This document shows positions 17,402 to 27,074 of a DNA stretch of 64,000 nt, piece by piece. Each line of letters starts with the position of its first letter. Within the stretch, counting starts at the first letter, position 1. The notes under the pieces are model-generated. The model made no database searches. It was not told where the DNA came from and was given only the letters and a program-made list of their open reading frames with translations. Position numbers and translations under genes: made by a program. The stretch is from Lutimaribacter saemankumensis. GTDB taxonomy: Bacteria > Pseudomonadota > Alphaproteobacteria > Rhodobacterales > Rhodobacteraceae. The stretch lies in NCBI RefSeq assembly GCF_900100005.1, contig NZ_FNEB01000007.1:179397-243396 (forward strand), written 5' to 3'.

Positions 17402-18045
17402 CGCGCGAGCATCCGCAGACCCTGCGTCACATCCGACCGCACCGCAAGCCGTAGGCCCGGCTCATCCCCGGCCTTGAGGGCAGACAGGATCAGACGGTGA
17501 TTGTGCGGCGGTTCCTTCTGGCGAAGACGTCCGTACAGCGCCCGCATCGTCGGCCCAAGCTGAAGCCAGACGGTTTCCGCCATCGCCAGCATCGCCGGCG
17601 CCTGCGCGCGAAGATAGAGCGCACGATGAAATTCAAGATTGGTGCGGATGTAGCCCACGGCATCCTGTTTCGCGATCATTTCGGATACGGTGCCATTGAT
17701 CGCCGTCATCCGTTCGATCAGCGCCATGTGTGCGCGCGGCAAAGCGCGGCTGGCCAGTTCGACTTCGATCAGCGATCGCAGCGCTGCAAGCTCCTCGATC
17801 CGGTCGTTGCTCAATTCCGGTGTCGAAACACGGCCGGAGCTGGACAGGGTCAACGCCCCTTCGGCGACCAGCCTGCGAACCGCTTCGCGGGCGGGCGTCA
17901 TCGATACGCCGAATTCGGTACCGATGCCGCGGAGCGTTAATGCCTGGCCCGGTGCCATCTCGCCATGCATGATGCGGGTCCGCAGCCCGCGATAAACGCG
18001 GTCATGGGCGGCAGGAGCCGGATCGGGGCGGGTGTTCATCAGCAT
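17398..18045 (-). CDS. GntR family transcriptional regulator (FadR/FCD subclass)
   Basis: A 215-residue regulator. The N-terminal winged helix (residues ~15-80) includes [28 protein letters not shown], the typical GntR recognition-helix pattern. An all-helical FCD ligand-binding domain follows, with FHRALY and a later NHRLILSAL supplying candidate metal-binding histidines. It probably senses a small organic acid and represses a catabolic operon, but no such operon adjoins it, so the target is unknown. It overlaps lpxK by 4 bp at the 3' ends. Confidence 0.88.
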   Translation of the reverse strand: MLMNTRPDPAPAAHDRVYRGLRTRIMHGEMAPGQALTLRGIGTEFGVSMTPAREAVRRLVAEGALTLSSSGRVSTPELSNDRIEELAALRSLIEVELASRALPRAHMALIERMTAINGTVSEMIAKQDAVGYIRTNLEFHRALYLRAQAPAMLAMAETVWLQLGPTMRALYGRLRQKEPPHNHRLILSALKAGDEPGLRLAVRSDVTQGLRMLAR

Positions 18046-18076
18046 GGTCTATCTGTGATCACAAACCCGGCCCCCG

Positions 18077-18769
18077 TCAATCGGTGAAGCGATAGCGATG
18101 CAGCCTGTGGCCGTGTTCCCGGAGCCATCTTCGCGCTTCCCGATGATCTCCGTAAAGTTGGCGCACAACGTCCCAGAACGCAGCGGAATGGTTCATCTCG
18201 GACAAGTGGGCAACTTCGTGTGCAGCCACGTAATCCAGCACCTCGGGCGGTGCCATGATCAGGCGCCAGGAAAACATCAGTCCGCCATCAGCAGTGCACG
18301 ACCCCCAGCGCGATCGGGTGTCCCTGAGCGTCAGTCGGGCATACGGCCGCTTGAGCGAATCGGCATAGCCGTCAGCGGCGGCGGCCAGCCGGTCGCGGGC
18401 CTGCTGCTTGAGAAATCCCTGAACCCGCGCACCTGAACGATCCGCTGGCCCCGGAACCTGCAAGGCATCATCCTGCAGATGAACGGTGCGCCCGGTTCCG
18501 GCGGAAACCAGCCGCATCTGGCCCAGAACGGGGATCTCGGCCCCATGTTCTACGCGGATATGCGCCCCCTGCCTTGCCAGCGTGCGGCGCAGCCAGTCGC
18601 CCTTCGAGCGCGCAAAATCCAGCGCCGCGCCTTCGCTGACGCCACGCGGGCATGTAAGCGTGACCCGCCCATCCAATTGCGAAACGCGCAGGGAAATCCG
18701 CCGCGCTCGCGTGGATTTCCTGAGCGTCAGTGCAACTGGGGGGTTGCCGGGAAGGACGTGCTGTCCCAT
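18077..18769 (-). CDS. YgjP-like (DUF45/M48-related) zinc metalloprotease
   Basis: A 230-residue soluble protein with the core RDTRSRWGSC near residues 151-160, the zinc motif HEVAHL and a following H-S-x-x-FW segment. This is the WLM/YgjP-like metallopeptidase domain. The substrate is unknown. The start ATG 18769 is preceded by CCGGAGGCGAT; in-frame codons upstream have no ribosome binding site. It diverges from the TIGR02300 gene over 111 bp. Confidence 0.88.
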   Translation of the reverse strand: MGQHVLPGNPPVALTLRKSTRARRISLRVSQLDGRVTLTCPRGVSEGAALDFARSKGDWLRRTLARQGAHIRVEHGAEIPVLGQMRLVSAGTGRTVHLQDDALQVPGPADRSGARVQGFLKQQARDRLAAAADGYADSLKRPYARLTLRDTRSRWGSCTADGGLMFSWRLIMAPPEVLDYVAAHEVAHLSEMNHSAAFWDVVRQLYGDHREARRWLREHGHRLHRYRFTD

Positions 18770-18880
18770 ATCGCCTCCGGATCGGTTGCCGCGCTCGCGA
18801 CATAGCCTTTGACACATCCCCGCCGTTATGGCAGGGGACGCGGATTGCCGACAAGATCAGAGATGCAAAGAGGGATCTCA

Positions 18881-19207
18881 ATGGCCAAGGAAGAATGGGG
18901 CGTCAAGCGTGTGTGCCCGACCACGGGCAAACGCTTTTATGACCTGAACAAGAATCCGATCGTCAGCCCCTACACGGGCGAAGTGGTCGAGGTCGAAACC
19001 GGCAAGCGCAGCATGATCGCCGCGGATGCCGAGGATTCGCAGACCAAGAAGATGAAAGAAGCCGAAGCAAGCTCGGACGACGATCTGCTGGATGATGATG
19101 ACGTCGATGTCGAACTCGACGACGACATCCTTGACGACGACGATGACGACAATGTCTCGCTCGACGATTTGACCGACGTTGCCGCAGACGACGGCGACGA
19201 CAGCTGA
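18881..19207 (+). CDS. TIGR02300 family protein with acidic tail
   Basis: 108 residues. The N-terminal third (KEEWGVKRVCPTTGKRFYDL and NPIVSPYTGE) is the conserved, zinc-ribbon-like head of this alphaproteobacterial family. The last ~45 residues are a nearly pure Asp/Glu tail with scattered Leu and Val. Function is unknown; such tails can mimic nucleic acid or act in chaperone or ribosome contacts. ATG 18881 follows AGAGGGATCTCA. Upstream in-frame codons are not conserved. Stands just before tRNA-Ala. Confidence 0.88.
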   Translation: MAKEEWGVKRVCPTTGKRFYDLNKNPIVSPYTGEVVEVETGKRSMIAADAEDSQTKKMKEAEASSDDDLLDDDDVDVELDDDILDDDDDDNVSLDDLTDVAADDGDDS

Positions 19208-19208
19208 T

Positions 19209-19251
19209 GGTGCGCGGGCGGAATTTTCCGCTTGATCCCGCCCGCACCTTT
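19209..19251 (+). terminator. probable terminator of the TIGR02300 gene
   Basis: An imperfect GC-rich hairpin: GGTGCGCGGGCGG on the left and CCGCCCGCACC on the right with a 2-nt bulge, followed only by TTT. An alternative inner stem GCGGAA/TTCCGC is possible. The weak T-run makes this a moderate call. Confidence 0.5.
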
Positions 19252-19291
19252 GCCTAGATAGCGGCGAACAGGCCACAGGGCCTGCCCGGAT

Positions 19292-19367
<76 letters not shown>

Positions 19368-19553
19368 AATCTTCTTTTCGTCCCGAAAACTCCGCTCGTT
19401 TCTTGGGCGTCGGTTTCGTTTGTCCGTTCTCGGGATGGGCTGTCCCTTGCTCCGATCCGCGTGGTGGCGCAGAAATGGGGGTCAGGCCAGGATGTCACGC
19501 GATATGACCCGTTTCGACGATGAACGCGCAGCCCGTTTTCAAGGGTGCACCGG

Positions 19554-21323
19554 ATGAGTGAACTTTCGCTTTCATTCTCCCAGCGTCTTGCGGCGTTGGT
19601 GCGGCGGATTTATCCGCATCTTGATGCGGATATCCTGGCGAGCCAAATCGTTGATGCGTTCTGGCCCGAAGGGACGCACCGGCGCAAGCGCGCCCGACCG
19701 CCTGGCAACAATCTCTGGTCCGAGCGCGATGCCGTGCTGATCACCTATGGCAACACGATCCAGGACGGATCGCACAAGCCGTTGGACCTGCTGCACGACT
19801 TTCTGCTGCAACACATGCGGGGCGTTGTGAACGGCGTGCATATCCTGCCATTCTTTCCCTTCACCTCGGATGACGGATTTGCAGTCACTGACTACCGTGC
19901 CGTCAACCCGCAACTGGGCGACTGGTCAGATATCCGCCGCATTGCCGGCGATTTTCACCTTATGTCGGATCTCGTGTTGAACCACGTCAGCAGTCAGGGC
20001 CCCTGGTTTAACGCGTACCGGCAGGGCCAGCCGCCCTACGACCGCTTTTTCTTTGAAGCGTCGCCGGATGACGACCTGGCGGCCGTCGTCAGGCCGCGCA
20101 CCACCCCTCTTTTGCAGGAGGTGGAAACCTCGAACGGTCCGCGCCATGTGTGGTGCACTTTCAGCCATGATCAGATCGATCTGGATTTCCGAAACCCCGA
20201 AGTGTTGCTGGAAATGCTGCGTATCATCCGGCTGCATGTCGATCAGGGCGTGCGGATTCTGCGGCTGGATGCGGTGGCTTTCCTCTGGAAAGAGGCCGGG
20301 ACGCCTTCGATCCACATGCCCCAAACCCACGCGATCGTGCAGCTTATGCGGTTGCTTGCCGACTATGCCACCGAAACGCTGGTTCTTCTGACCGAAACCA
20401 ACGTGCCGAAGACCGAGAACCTGAGCTACATGGGCAATCGGAACGAGGCGCACGCGGTTTACAACTTTCCGCTGCCACCGCTGATCCTGCATGCGATGAT
20501 GTCGGGCACGGCGCGGTACCTGCACCGATGGCAGGCGGGGATGCCCCCGGCGCAGCTGGGATGCGCCTACCTGAATTTCACCGCGTCCCATGACGGGATC
20601 GGGATGCGCCCGGCCGAAGGCGTTCTGCCGCCGCAGGAAAAGGCGCAGATGATCGAAACCGTGCGCAGCATCGGCGGCCTGGTGTCGATGCGGGCCACGA
20701 CCGATGGCGCTGAAGAACCCTATGAGTTGAACTGCAGCTGGTTCGAGGCGATGCGCGCAACCTTCGACGGCCAGGACAACCATCACATGCAGCGGTTCCT
20801 GTGTTCGCAGACGATCGTGATGTCACTCGAGGGAATCCCGGCCTTCTACATCCACTCGATGCTGGCCACGCCGAACGATCACGATGCGGTCGAACGGCGG
20901 GGAATGAACCGCGCGATCAACAGGCACCGCTGGGACTACCCGACCCTGCAAGCGCGTCTTGCCGACCCTGCCTCGGATCAGTCGCGCGCCCTGCAGGGGC
21001 TGAGCCGTCTGCTTCGGCTGCGGGCGCGGCAACCGGCCTTTCACCCCAACGCCACGCAGTTCACGCTTGCGCTGGAGGAGCGGCTTTTCGGGCTGTGGCG
21101 GCAAAGCCTGGACCGGCACCAGTCGATCTTTGCCATCCATAACGTCAGCCCTGATACGATCACGGTCAGCCCCTCGGCCATCAACCTGATAGAAGGCGAT
21201 ACCTGGATCGACTTGATATCCGGCGAACACATTGATCCGACCGGACCGGGCATCCCGTTTGCGCCCTATCAATGCCGCTGGATTGCCAACCGCCATGGCG
21301 CGCGTCAGGAAAATTCTTCCTGA
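19554..21323 (+). CDS. GH13_18 glycoside phosphorylase, probably glucosylglycerate phosphorylase
   Basis: About 589 residues of the sucrose-phosphorylase branch of the alpha-amylase family. The nucleophile Asp lies in ILRLDAVAF, the acid/base Glu in LLTETNVP, and the transition-state Asp in TASHDGIG. HILPFFPFTSDDGFAVTDY is the family's N-terminal signature. Members phosphorolyse or synthesise glucosides: sucrose, glucosylglycerol or glucosylglycerate. The convergent neighbours encode a GpgS-like synthase and MPGP-like phosphatase, so glucosyl-glycerate is the likeliest substrate. ATG 19554 has AAGGG at correct spacing; a GTG 9 bp upstream does not. The 3' end overlaps the gpgS-like gene by 19 bp. 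Confidence 0.85.
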   Translation: MSELSLSFSQRLAALVRRIYPHLDADILASQIVDAFWPEGTHRRKRARPPGNNLWSERDAVLITYGNTIQDGSHKPLDLLHDFLLQHMRGVVNGVHILPFFPFTSDDGFAVTDYRAVNPQLGDWSDIRRIAGDFHLMSDLVLNHVSSQGPWFNAYRQGQPPYDRFFFEASPDDDLAAVVRPRTTPLLQEVETSNGPRHVWCTFSHDQIDLDFRNPEVLLEMLRIIRLHVDQGVRILRLDAVAFLWKEAGTPSIHMPQTHAIVQLMRLLADYATETLVLLTETNVPKTENLSYMGNRNEAHAVYNFPLPPLILHAMMSGTARYLHRWQAGMPPAQLGCAYLNFTASHDGIGMRPAEGVLPPQEKAQMIETVRSIGGLVSMRATTDGAEEPYELNCSWFEAMRATFDGQDNHHMQRFLCSQTIVMSLEGIPAFYIHSMLATPNDHDAVERRGMNRAINRHRWDYPTLQARLADPASDQSRALQGLSRLLRLRARQPAFHPNATQFTLALEERLFGLWRQSLDRHQSIFAIHNVSPDTITVSPSAINLIEGDTWIDLISGEHIDPTGPGIPFAPYQCRWIANRHGARQENSS

Positions 21324-22525
21324 TCGGCCGCCACGGCGGCACGCAGATCGGACAGGAACTGCGGATCGGCCGCATGGACGCGGTTCCAGGTCGGGATAAA
21401 GGGTGTCTCGTGCGGGTTGTCCAGGAACACCTGCCCCGCGCGTATGATGTTCTCGGCGAAAAGCTCGATCGACTTTTCCTCTTTGTGGCGGTCGACGGAC
21501 AGGCCGTTCATCTTGGCGTCGTTGTAATAGCCTTCCAGCAGGTCCAGCGCCGAGCGATAGTATGTCGCTTTCAGCGTGCGAAACACGTTCGGGGTGAACA
21601 CCGTTCCGTCCGCCGCCAGCTTGCGGAATATCGCCTTGCAGATGTCGGTGGACATGCGGCTCAGCCCCTTGCTTGCATCTTCGGGCGACAGATCCTGGTG
21701 CTTGTGGTCATACGCGTCCGAAATCTCGACCTGGCACACGGATTTGGGGGCAAGGTTGCGCCATGCCTCTGACAATACGCCGATTTCCAGGCCCCAGTCC
21801 GAGGGGATGCGCAGATCCGGCAGTATCGGCGTGCGCATCGCGAATTCGCCCGAAAGCGGATAGCGGAAACTGCGCAGGTAATCGATATAGTCCCGGTCCC
21901 CGATCACCCGTTTGAGCGCGATCAGCAGCGGGCTGACAAGCAACCGCGTCACCCGACCATTGATCTTTCCCTCGCCGATGCGCGGGTAAAAGCCCTTGGC
22001 CATCTGGTAGGGGAAGGCCGGGTTCGCCACCGGATAGACAAGGCGCGCCAGCATCTCGCGATCATAGGTAAGGATGTCGCAATCGTGGATCGCCATGACC
22101 GTGCTGTCCGCGCACGCAATCAGGTAGCCGATACAGGACCAGACGTTCTTGCCTTTGCCGGGCTCCTGCGGGGCAAGTCCGTGACTTTCCAGCCGCGCCC
22201 CGAGCCCCTTCATCCGCGGGCTGTCGTTCCAGATCACGGTGTGGGTTTGCGGCAACCGGGCAAAGAACTGACGCGCATGGCGGAACTGCGCCTCGTCCGC
22301 CTGGTCCAGCCCGATGATGATCCGGTGCAGGTATGGTACTTTCGACAGCTCGTCCAGGATGTGCGACAGGGCCGGACCTTCGAGTTCGGAATACAGACTG
22401 GGCAGGATCAGCGCGATCCGGCGCGTTTGCGAAAAGGCAGACAACTCGTATTGCAGATCGTCCAGCGACTGGGTGCGGAGATTGTGCAATGTGGTGATGT
22501 TGCCGTTCTGGTGAAAATCAGCCAT
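21305..22525 (-). CDS. gpgS: glucosyl-3-phosphoglycerate synthase-like glycosyltransferase (GT81 type)
   Basis: A 406-residue GT-A fold glycosyltransferase. ALILPSLYSEL begins the nucleotide-sugar fold, KGKNVWSCIGYLIA is near residues 123-136, and IHDCDILTYD near 146-155 supplies the metal-binding Asp pair; SGEFAM is the acceptor-side loop. It probably transfers glucose from a nucleotide sugar to 3-phosphoglycerate; mannosyl transfer cannot be excluded. The start overlaps the upstream phosphatase gene by 8 bp, so both are translated from one message. Family assignment is by pattern, not by search. Confidence 0.8.
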   Translation of the reverse strand: MADFHQNGNITTLHNLRTQSLDDLQYELSAFSQTRRIALILPSLYSELEGPALSHILDELSKVPYLHRIIIGLDQADEAQFRHARQFFARLPQTHTVIWNDSPRMKGLGARLESHGLAPQEPGKGKNVWSCIGYLIACADSTVMAIHDCDILTYDREMLARLVYPVANPAFPYQMAKGFYPRIGEGKINGRVTRLLVSPLLIALKRVIGDRDYIDYLRSFRYPLSGEFAMRTPILPDLRIPSDWGLEIGVLSEAWRNLAPKSVCQVEISDAYDHKHQDLSPEDASKGLSRMSTDICKAIFRKLAADGTVFTPNVFRTLKATYYRSALDLLEGYYNDAKMNGLSVDRHKEEKSIELFAENIIRAGQVFLDNPHETPFIPTWNRVHAADPQFLSDLRAAVAADQEEFS

Positions 22526-23312
22526 GGCTTGCGGCCTCCTTGCTCAATCCCAGCATTTCAAGAATGTCGAATATCGCCTCTGCCCAACCAGCAGGGCCGG
22601 GCAGGGTCGTGCGGGTGATCCGGTTCGCCTTTTCGCCATCCAGCAGCGGCATCGGCGGTGCCTGCGGGTTGCAGACGATGACGCCGTGATGGGCGGCGGC
22701 AATCATTTCGGCGTCGTTGGGGGCATCGCCAAGCGCGACGGTCGCAGGCTTGCCATAGCGTTCGGCGATTTCAATCATTCGATCAGCCTTGGTGCCGCCC
22801 ATCGAAAGGGTCAGAAAACGCCCGCCTTGCCTTGCATGCAGGTCCGACGCCAATGCGGCCTGGATAAACGCGTCCAGCCGGCTGGGGTCGCCCTTCCAAA
22901 GCCCCGGCTCACTGAACTGCCGGGCCTTGGCCGCCTGGGCGGCTTCCAGCGAGAGGCCGGTCAGCGCGGCGACACCCGTTGCGGTCAGATCTCCGAAACC
23001 TTCAAACCCCGGTGGCAGCGCGCGCAATTTAGCGCGGATCTTCCGGTATGTGCCGTCATCTCCCGTGCCACCGGTTCCCGGTTCCAATATGCCGGCGCCG
23101 TTTTCCACGATGGCGGGCCATGCATCCAAAGCCATCGCGCTGCGGATCGGCGCGACCTCGGCTGCGGTTTTGCTGGTTGCCAGAACGACCCCCGCGCCGA
23201 CCCGGCCAAGCGCCCTGAGCGCGGGCAATGCCGGTGCGAACTCGTAGGTGTCGTGATCCAGCAGGGTGCCGTCGAGATCCGAGAAAACCAGTAGCGGCAA
23301 AGAGTCAGTCAT
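22518..23312 (-). CDS. mannosyl/glucosyl-3-phosphoglycerate phosphatase-like HAD hydrolase
   Basis: A 264-residue HAD phosphatase. Motif I FSDLDGTLLD is at about 10-19, motif II/III SKTAAEV at about 46-52, and motif IV GDAPNDAEMI near 212-221. The cap and the ENGAGI segment resemble mannosyl-3-phosphoglycerate phosphatase. It would remove the phosphate from the product of the downstream synthase to give the compatible solute. It is the first gene of the pair and follows a 107-bp gap containing a long palindrome. Confidence 0.85.
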   Translation of the reverse strand: MTDSLPLLVFSDLDGTLLDHDTYEFAPALPALRALGRVGAGVVLATSKTAAEVAPIRSAMALDAWPAIVENGAGILEPGTGGTGDDGTYRKIRAKLRALPPGFEGFGDLTATGVAALTGLSLEAAQAAKARQFSEPGLWKGDPSRLDAFIQAALASDLHARQGGRFLTLSMGGTKADRMIEIAERYGKPATVALGDAPNDAEMIAAAHHGVIVCNPQAPPMPLLDGEKANRITRTTLPGPAGWAEAIFDILEMLGLSKEAASHG

Positions 23313-23349
23313 GCGCTAACAGTAGGCCGGGCAAAGCCGACACACCAAC

Positions 23350-23399
23350 AGGCGGAGCCCGCTTTTGCGTATTTGGGCGCAAAACCGGGCAAACCGCCT
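23350..23399. repeat. 50-bp imperfect palindrome upstream of the solute-synthesis genes
   Basis: Nested arms: AGGCGG (23350-23355) with CCGCCT (23394-23399), and GCCCGCTTTTGCG (23357-23369) with CGCAAAACCGGGC (23378-23390), the inner stem having a single C-C mismatch. The 8-nt loop is TATTTGGG. There is no T-run on either side, so it is more likely an operator, an RNA element in the phosphatase-gene leader, or a dispersed repeat than a terminator. Confidence 0.6.
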
Positions 23400-23419
23400 G
23401 CTTTTTGTGCAGGACGGGC

Positions 23420-24292
23420 TCAGCCTTTCTCGGCGGCCTCGATCTTGTCCTGGGTCTTCGTTTCGAAATCGCTCGCGTCGTGGCGTTCCCGAAGTTGCGT
23501 GTGCAACTCGCCGAAAGCGCGGTTCACCATGCGGCCGCGTTGCACGGCCGGACGCGCGTCGATTGCTTTCGCCCAACGCATGACATGCTCATAGCTTTCC
23601 ACGTCCAGGAACTCGGCCGCACTGTAGAGCCGCCCCAGAACCAGTTGGCCGTACCAAGGCCATATCGCCATGTCCGCGATGGAATACTCGCCGGCCATGA
23701 AGTCGCGGCCCTCAAGGTGACGGTTCAGCACGTCGAGCTGGCGCTTGGTCTCCATCGCGAAACGGTCGATCGGATACTGCCATTTTTCCGGTGCGTAGGC
23801 GTAGAAATGCCCGAAACCGCCGCCCAGGTAGGGTGCACTGCCCATCTGCCACATGACCCAGTTCATCACCTCTGTGCGGGCGCGGGTGTCGGTCGGCAGG
23901 AACTCTCCGAATTTCTCTGCGAGGTAGAAAAGGATCGACGCACTTTCGAACACATGCAGCGGCGGGTCCATCGAATGATCGGCCAGCGCCGGGATTTTCG
24001 AGTTTGGGTTGATCTCGACGAAACCGCTGCCGAACTGGTCGCCTTCACCGATATTGATCAGCCAGGCATCGTATTCGGCGCCCGCGTGGCCCTTGGCCAA
24101 AAGCTCTTCCAGCATGACGGTCACCTTCACGCCGTTCGGTGTGGCCAGCGAATAAAGCTGCAGGGGGTGCTTGCCGACCGGCAATTCCTTGTCATGCGTC
24201 GGGCCCGCGATGGGTCGGTTGATGCTTGCGAAACGTCCGCCGCTTTCCTGTTTCCATTCCCAGACCTTTGGCGGTGTGTAGTCGTCGGCCAT
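23420..24292 (-). CDS. yghU: glutathione-dependent disulfide-bond oxidoreductase YghU
   Basis: A 290-residue Nu-class GST. Long stretches match E. coli YghU as I remember it: NRPIAGPTH near residue 25, LPVGKHPLQLYSLATPNG near 37-54, GAEYDAWLI, EINPNSKIPAL and a C-terminal RHDASDFET. The enzyme reduces disulfides with two bound glutathiones and has low classic transferase activity. Stand-alone gene downstream of the ccrM terminator, transcribed in the same direction. Confidence 0.95.
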   Translation of the reverse strand: MADDYTPPKVWEWKQESGGRFASINRPIAGPTHDKELPVGKHPLQLYSLATPNGVKVTVMLEELLAKGHAGAEYDAWLINIGEGDQFGSGFVEINPNSKIPALADHSMDPPLHVFESASILFYLAEKFGEFLPTDTRARTEVMNWVMWQMGSAPYLGGGFGHFYAYAPEKWQYPIDRFAMETKRQLDVLNRHLEGRDFMAGEYSIADMAIWPWYGQLVLGRLYSAAEFLDVESYEHVMRWAKAIDARPAVQRGRMVNRAFGELHTQLRERHDASDFETKTQDKIEAAEKG

Positions 24293-24390
24293 CTTTCATC
24301 TCCTGTTTGCGCATTCGCGAAAAACAAACAGGAAATCCGATCCGACAACAAGGTGACCCGCGACACAGCCTATGTGCGCGACGGACATGC

Positions 24391-24423
24391 AGAACAAAAA
24401 GGCCCCGCCAACGAGGGCGGGGC
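24391..24423 (-). terminator. rho-independent terminator of ccrM
   Basis: Perfect 8-bp stem GCCCCGCC/GGCGGGGC with a 6-nt loop (24402-24423). Read on the minus strand it is followed by CCTTTTTGTTCT. It lies 68 bp after the ccrM stop and ahead of the yghU start. Confidence 0.85.
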
Positions 24424-24490
24424 AGGGCAGTCGGTGCCGCGCAAGTCAGGACGCGGGCACCGGGCGGTGTTCTTTGTCTTGGTAAGGCCG

Positions 24491-25639
<1,149 letters not shown>

Positions 25640-25647
25640 TCAAAGAT

Positions 25648-25686
25648 GAGTCAAAGCCGATTCGTGGTCAAATTCTTTTTTGAATC
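25648..25686. promoter_or_regulatory. cluster of three GANTC methylation sites upstream of ccrM
   Basis: GAGTC at 25648-25652, GATTC at 25659-25663 and GAATC at 25682-25686 lie within 39 bp in the 90-bp rnhB-ccrM gap, the last overlapping the rnhB stop. Each is a CcrM target, placed where the ccrM promoter is expected. This suggests feedback by methylation state, as known for Caulobacter ccrM. Confidence 0.65.
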
Positions 25687-26317
25687 AGTCACTTACAGAT
25701 TTATCTTGATACAATATATTGTGCACCGGCTTGAATGAACGTCTATGGTGTGGGGTTACCCCAAGATTTCGGAGCGCTTCTTTGTGGCTTTTCGACGGAT
25801 AACCGGCGTTGCTCTCCCAGCCGTAGCCGGGGAACTGTTGCGCCAAATCCCACATCAACCGATCGCGCCATGTTTTTGCCACAATTGAAGCCGCTGCAAT
25901 GCTCAGAGATCGGCCATCCCCCTTGACCACGGCATCGGCCGGAAGGGTCAGGCCAAGGGGGATCATGTTGCCGTCTATCAGCAGGTGATCCGGCGCCTCG
26001 GGGAGTGCGGCGACCGCACGCTCCATCGCAAGATGGCTGGCCCGGAGAATATTGATCCGGTCGATTTCTTCGACGCTGGCCTGACCGATGCCGACCTGCG
26101 CCATGTCCCAGATCGCAGCGCAAAGCGCCTCGCGCCGCCTGGCCGTCAGTTTCTTTGAATCATTCAGCCCGTCTGGCAGGCGGGCCGGGTCCAGCACGAC
26201 TGCGGCGGCCACGACCGGGCCGGCAAGGGGGCCGCGGCCGACCTCGTCGACGCCTGCGACCCGGTTTGCGCCAGCCGTCAGCAAGGCTGTTTCGAAAGTG
26301 AAATCAGGCATGGTCAT
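25685..26317 (-). CDS. rnhB: ribonuclease HII
   Basis: About 210 residues. It contains the [17 protein letters not shown] signature near residues 22-38, with the first catalytic Asp-Glu. LNDSKKLT near 52-59 and a later [21 protein letters not shown] supply the remaining acidic residues and binding loop. The enzyme removes ribonucleotides from DNA. ATG 26317 or 26311 are both possible and neither has a strong ribosome binding site. Lies directly upstream of ccrM, a neighbourhood I recall from other Alphaproteobacteria. Confidence 0.93.
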   Translation of the reverse strand: MTMPDFTFETALLTAGANRVAGVDEVGRGPLAGPVVAAAVVLDPARLPDGLNDSKKLTARRREALCAAIWDMAQVGIGQASVEEIDRINILRASHLAMERAVAALPEAPDHLLIDGNMIPLGLTLPADAVVKGDGRSLSIAAASIVAKTWRDRLMWDLAQQFPGYGWESNAGYPSKSHKEALRNLGVTPHHRRSFKPVHNILYQDKSVSD

Positions 26318-26353
26318 GGGTTGGTAAAATCGCGAAACACCCGGCAAGGCAAC

Positions 26354-26398
26354 AAAAAACCGGGGCGCGTGCGACCCATGTCTACGCACGCACCCCGG
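26354..26398 (-). terminator. rho-independent terminator of the 26413-26892 gene
   Basis: A 14-bp stem with one mismatch (CCGGGGCGCGTGCG at 26360-26373 against CGCACGCACCCCGG at 26385-26398) and an 11-nt loop. On the minus strand the stem is followed by TTTTTT. It separates this gene from rnhB. Confidence 0.88.
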
Positions 26399-26412
26399 AT
26401 CGCCCGGTCGTC

Positions 26413-26892
26413 TTACCAACGGGCGAGGCTGTACCCATAAGACCGGAGGCACCGCGCGTCATAGAATGTGCGATGCGGTCCACGCCCACGGGACGGCATC
26501 TGACAAGACTGCGGCAAACGGTTCGCGTGACGATAATTGTTCTGCAGGCAGCGCTGGCTAAAGGCGTTCTGCACGCCGCGCCGCGTTTCGACCCGCACCA
26601 TGCAGTTGCCGGGCAGTTGTTTGCGGGCCACCCGCTGCGGCAGTGGGCGCGGGGCCCTGTCGTGATAGCCATATGTCTTGTGCTTTGGCTTGCCCGGATG
26701 GACCTTGGCGGGAGCGTGATTGCGCGGTTTTTCCTTGCGGTCGTCGTCAATCGCCTTGGCGATGATGGCGAGCGCCGCAATGCCGGCGATGGCTTTGGCC
26801 AGGTCGCTTCCATCGGCCCGCGCAGGGGCGGAGGTGAAACCGGTGACGGCGATAGCGCCGGCAAGGATGGTTGCGATAAATCTGCGGGACAT
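26413..26892 (-). CDS. secreted hypothetical protein, basic and Cys-containing
   Basis: 159 residues with a clear signal peptide ([18 protein letters not shown], then APARA-D). Next comes a short Ala/Ile-rich hydrophobic stretch ([14 protein letters not shown]), a Lys/Pro/His-rich linker, and a C-terminal region with four cysteines (GNC, QRC, SC, ARC) that could form two disulfides. ATG 26892 is preceded by AAAAGGAGAGATCAAC. I do not recognise the family; it looks like a small periplasmic or surface protein. The gene has its own strong terminator and is monocistronic. Confidence 0.72.
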   Translation of the reverse strand: MSRRFIATILAGAIAVTGFTSAPARADGSDLAKAIAGIAALAIIAKAIDDDRKEKPRNHAPAKVHPGKPKHKTYGYHDRAPRPLPQRVARKQLPGNCMVRVETRRGVQNAFSQRCLQNNYRHANRLPQSCQMPSRGRGPHRTFYDARCLRSYGYSLARW

Positions 26893-27074
26893 GTTGATCT
26901 CTCCTTTTCCCATCTGGCGAGTTCACCCTGTAACGGGGGCACTCGGTTGCAATGGAGGCAGGCTCGGACAGATGCGCCGCGACAGGCAATAACACCGGGT
27001 TGTTATCCAATATCACCCCAGTGAACCGGCGTTCGATATTGAATATCGCGGGCCGCCTCTCCATTGTCGCAGGC

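Noticed and set aside
19078..19150. GAT/GAC-rich run considered as a microsatellite
   Set aside because: It is the in-frame acidic tail of the TIGR02300 protein.
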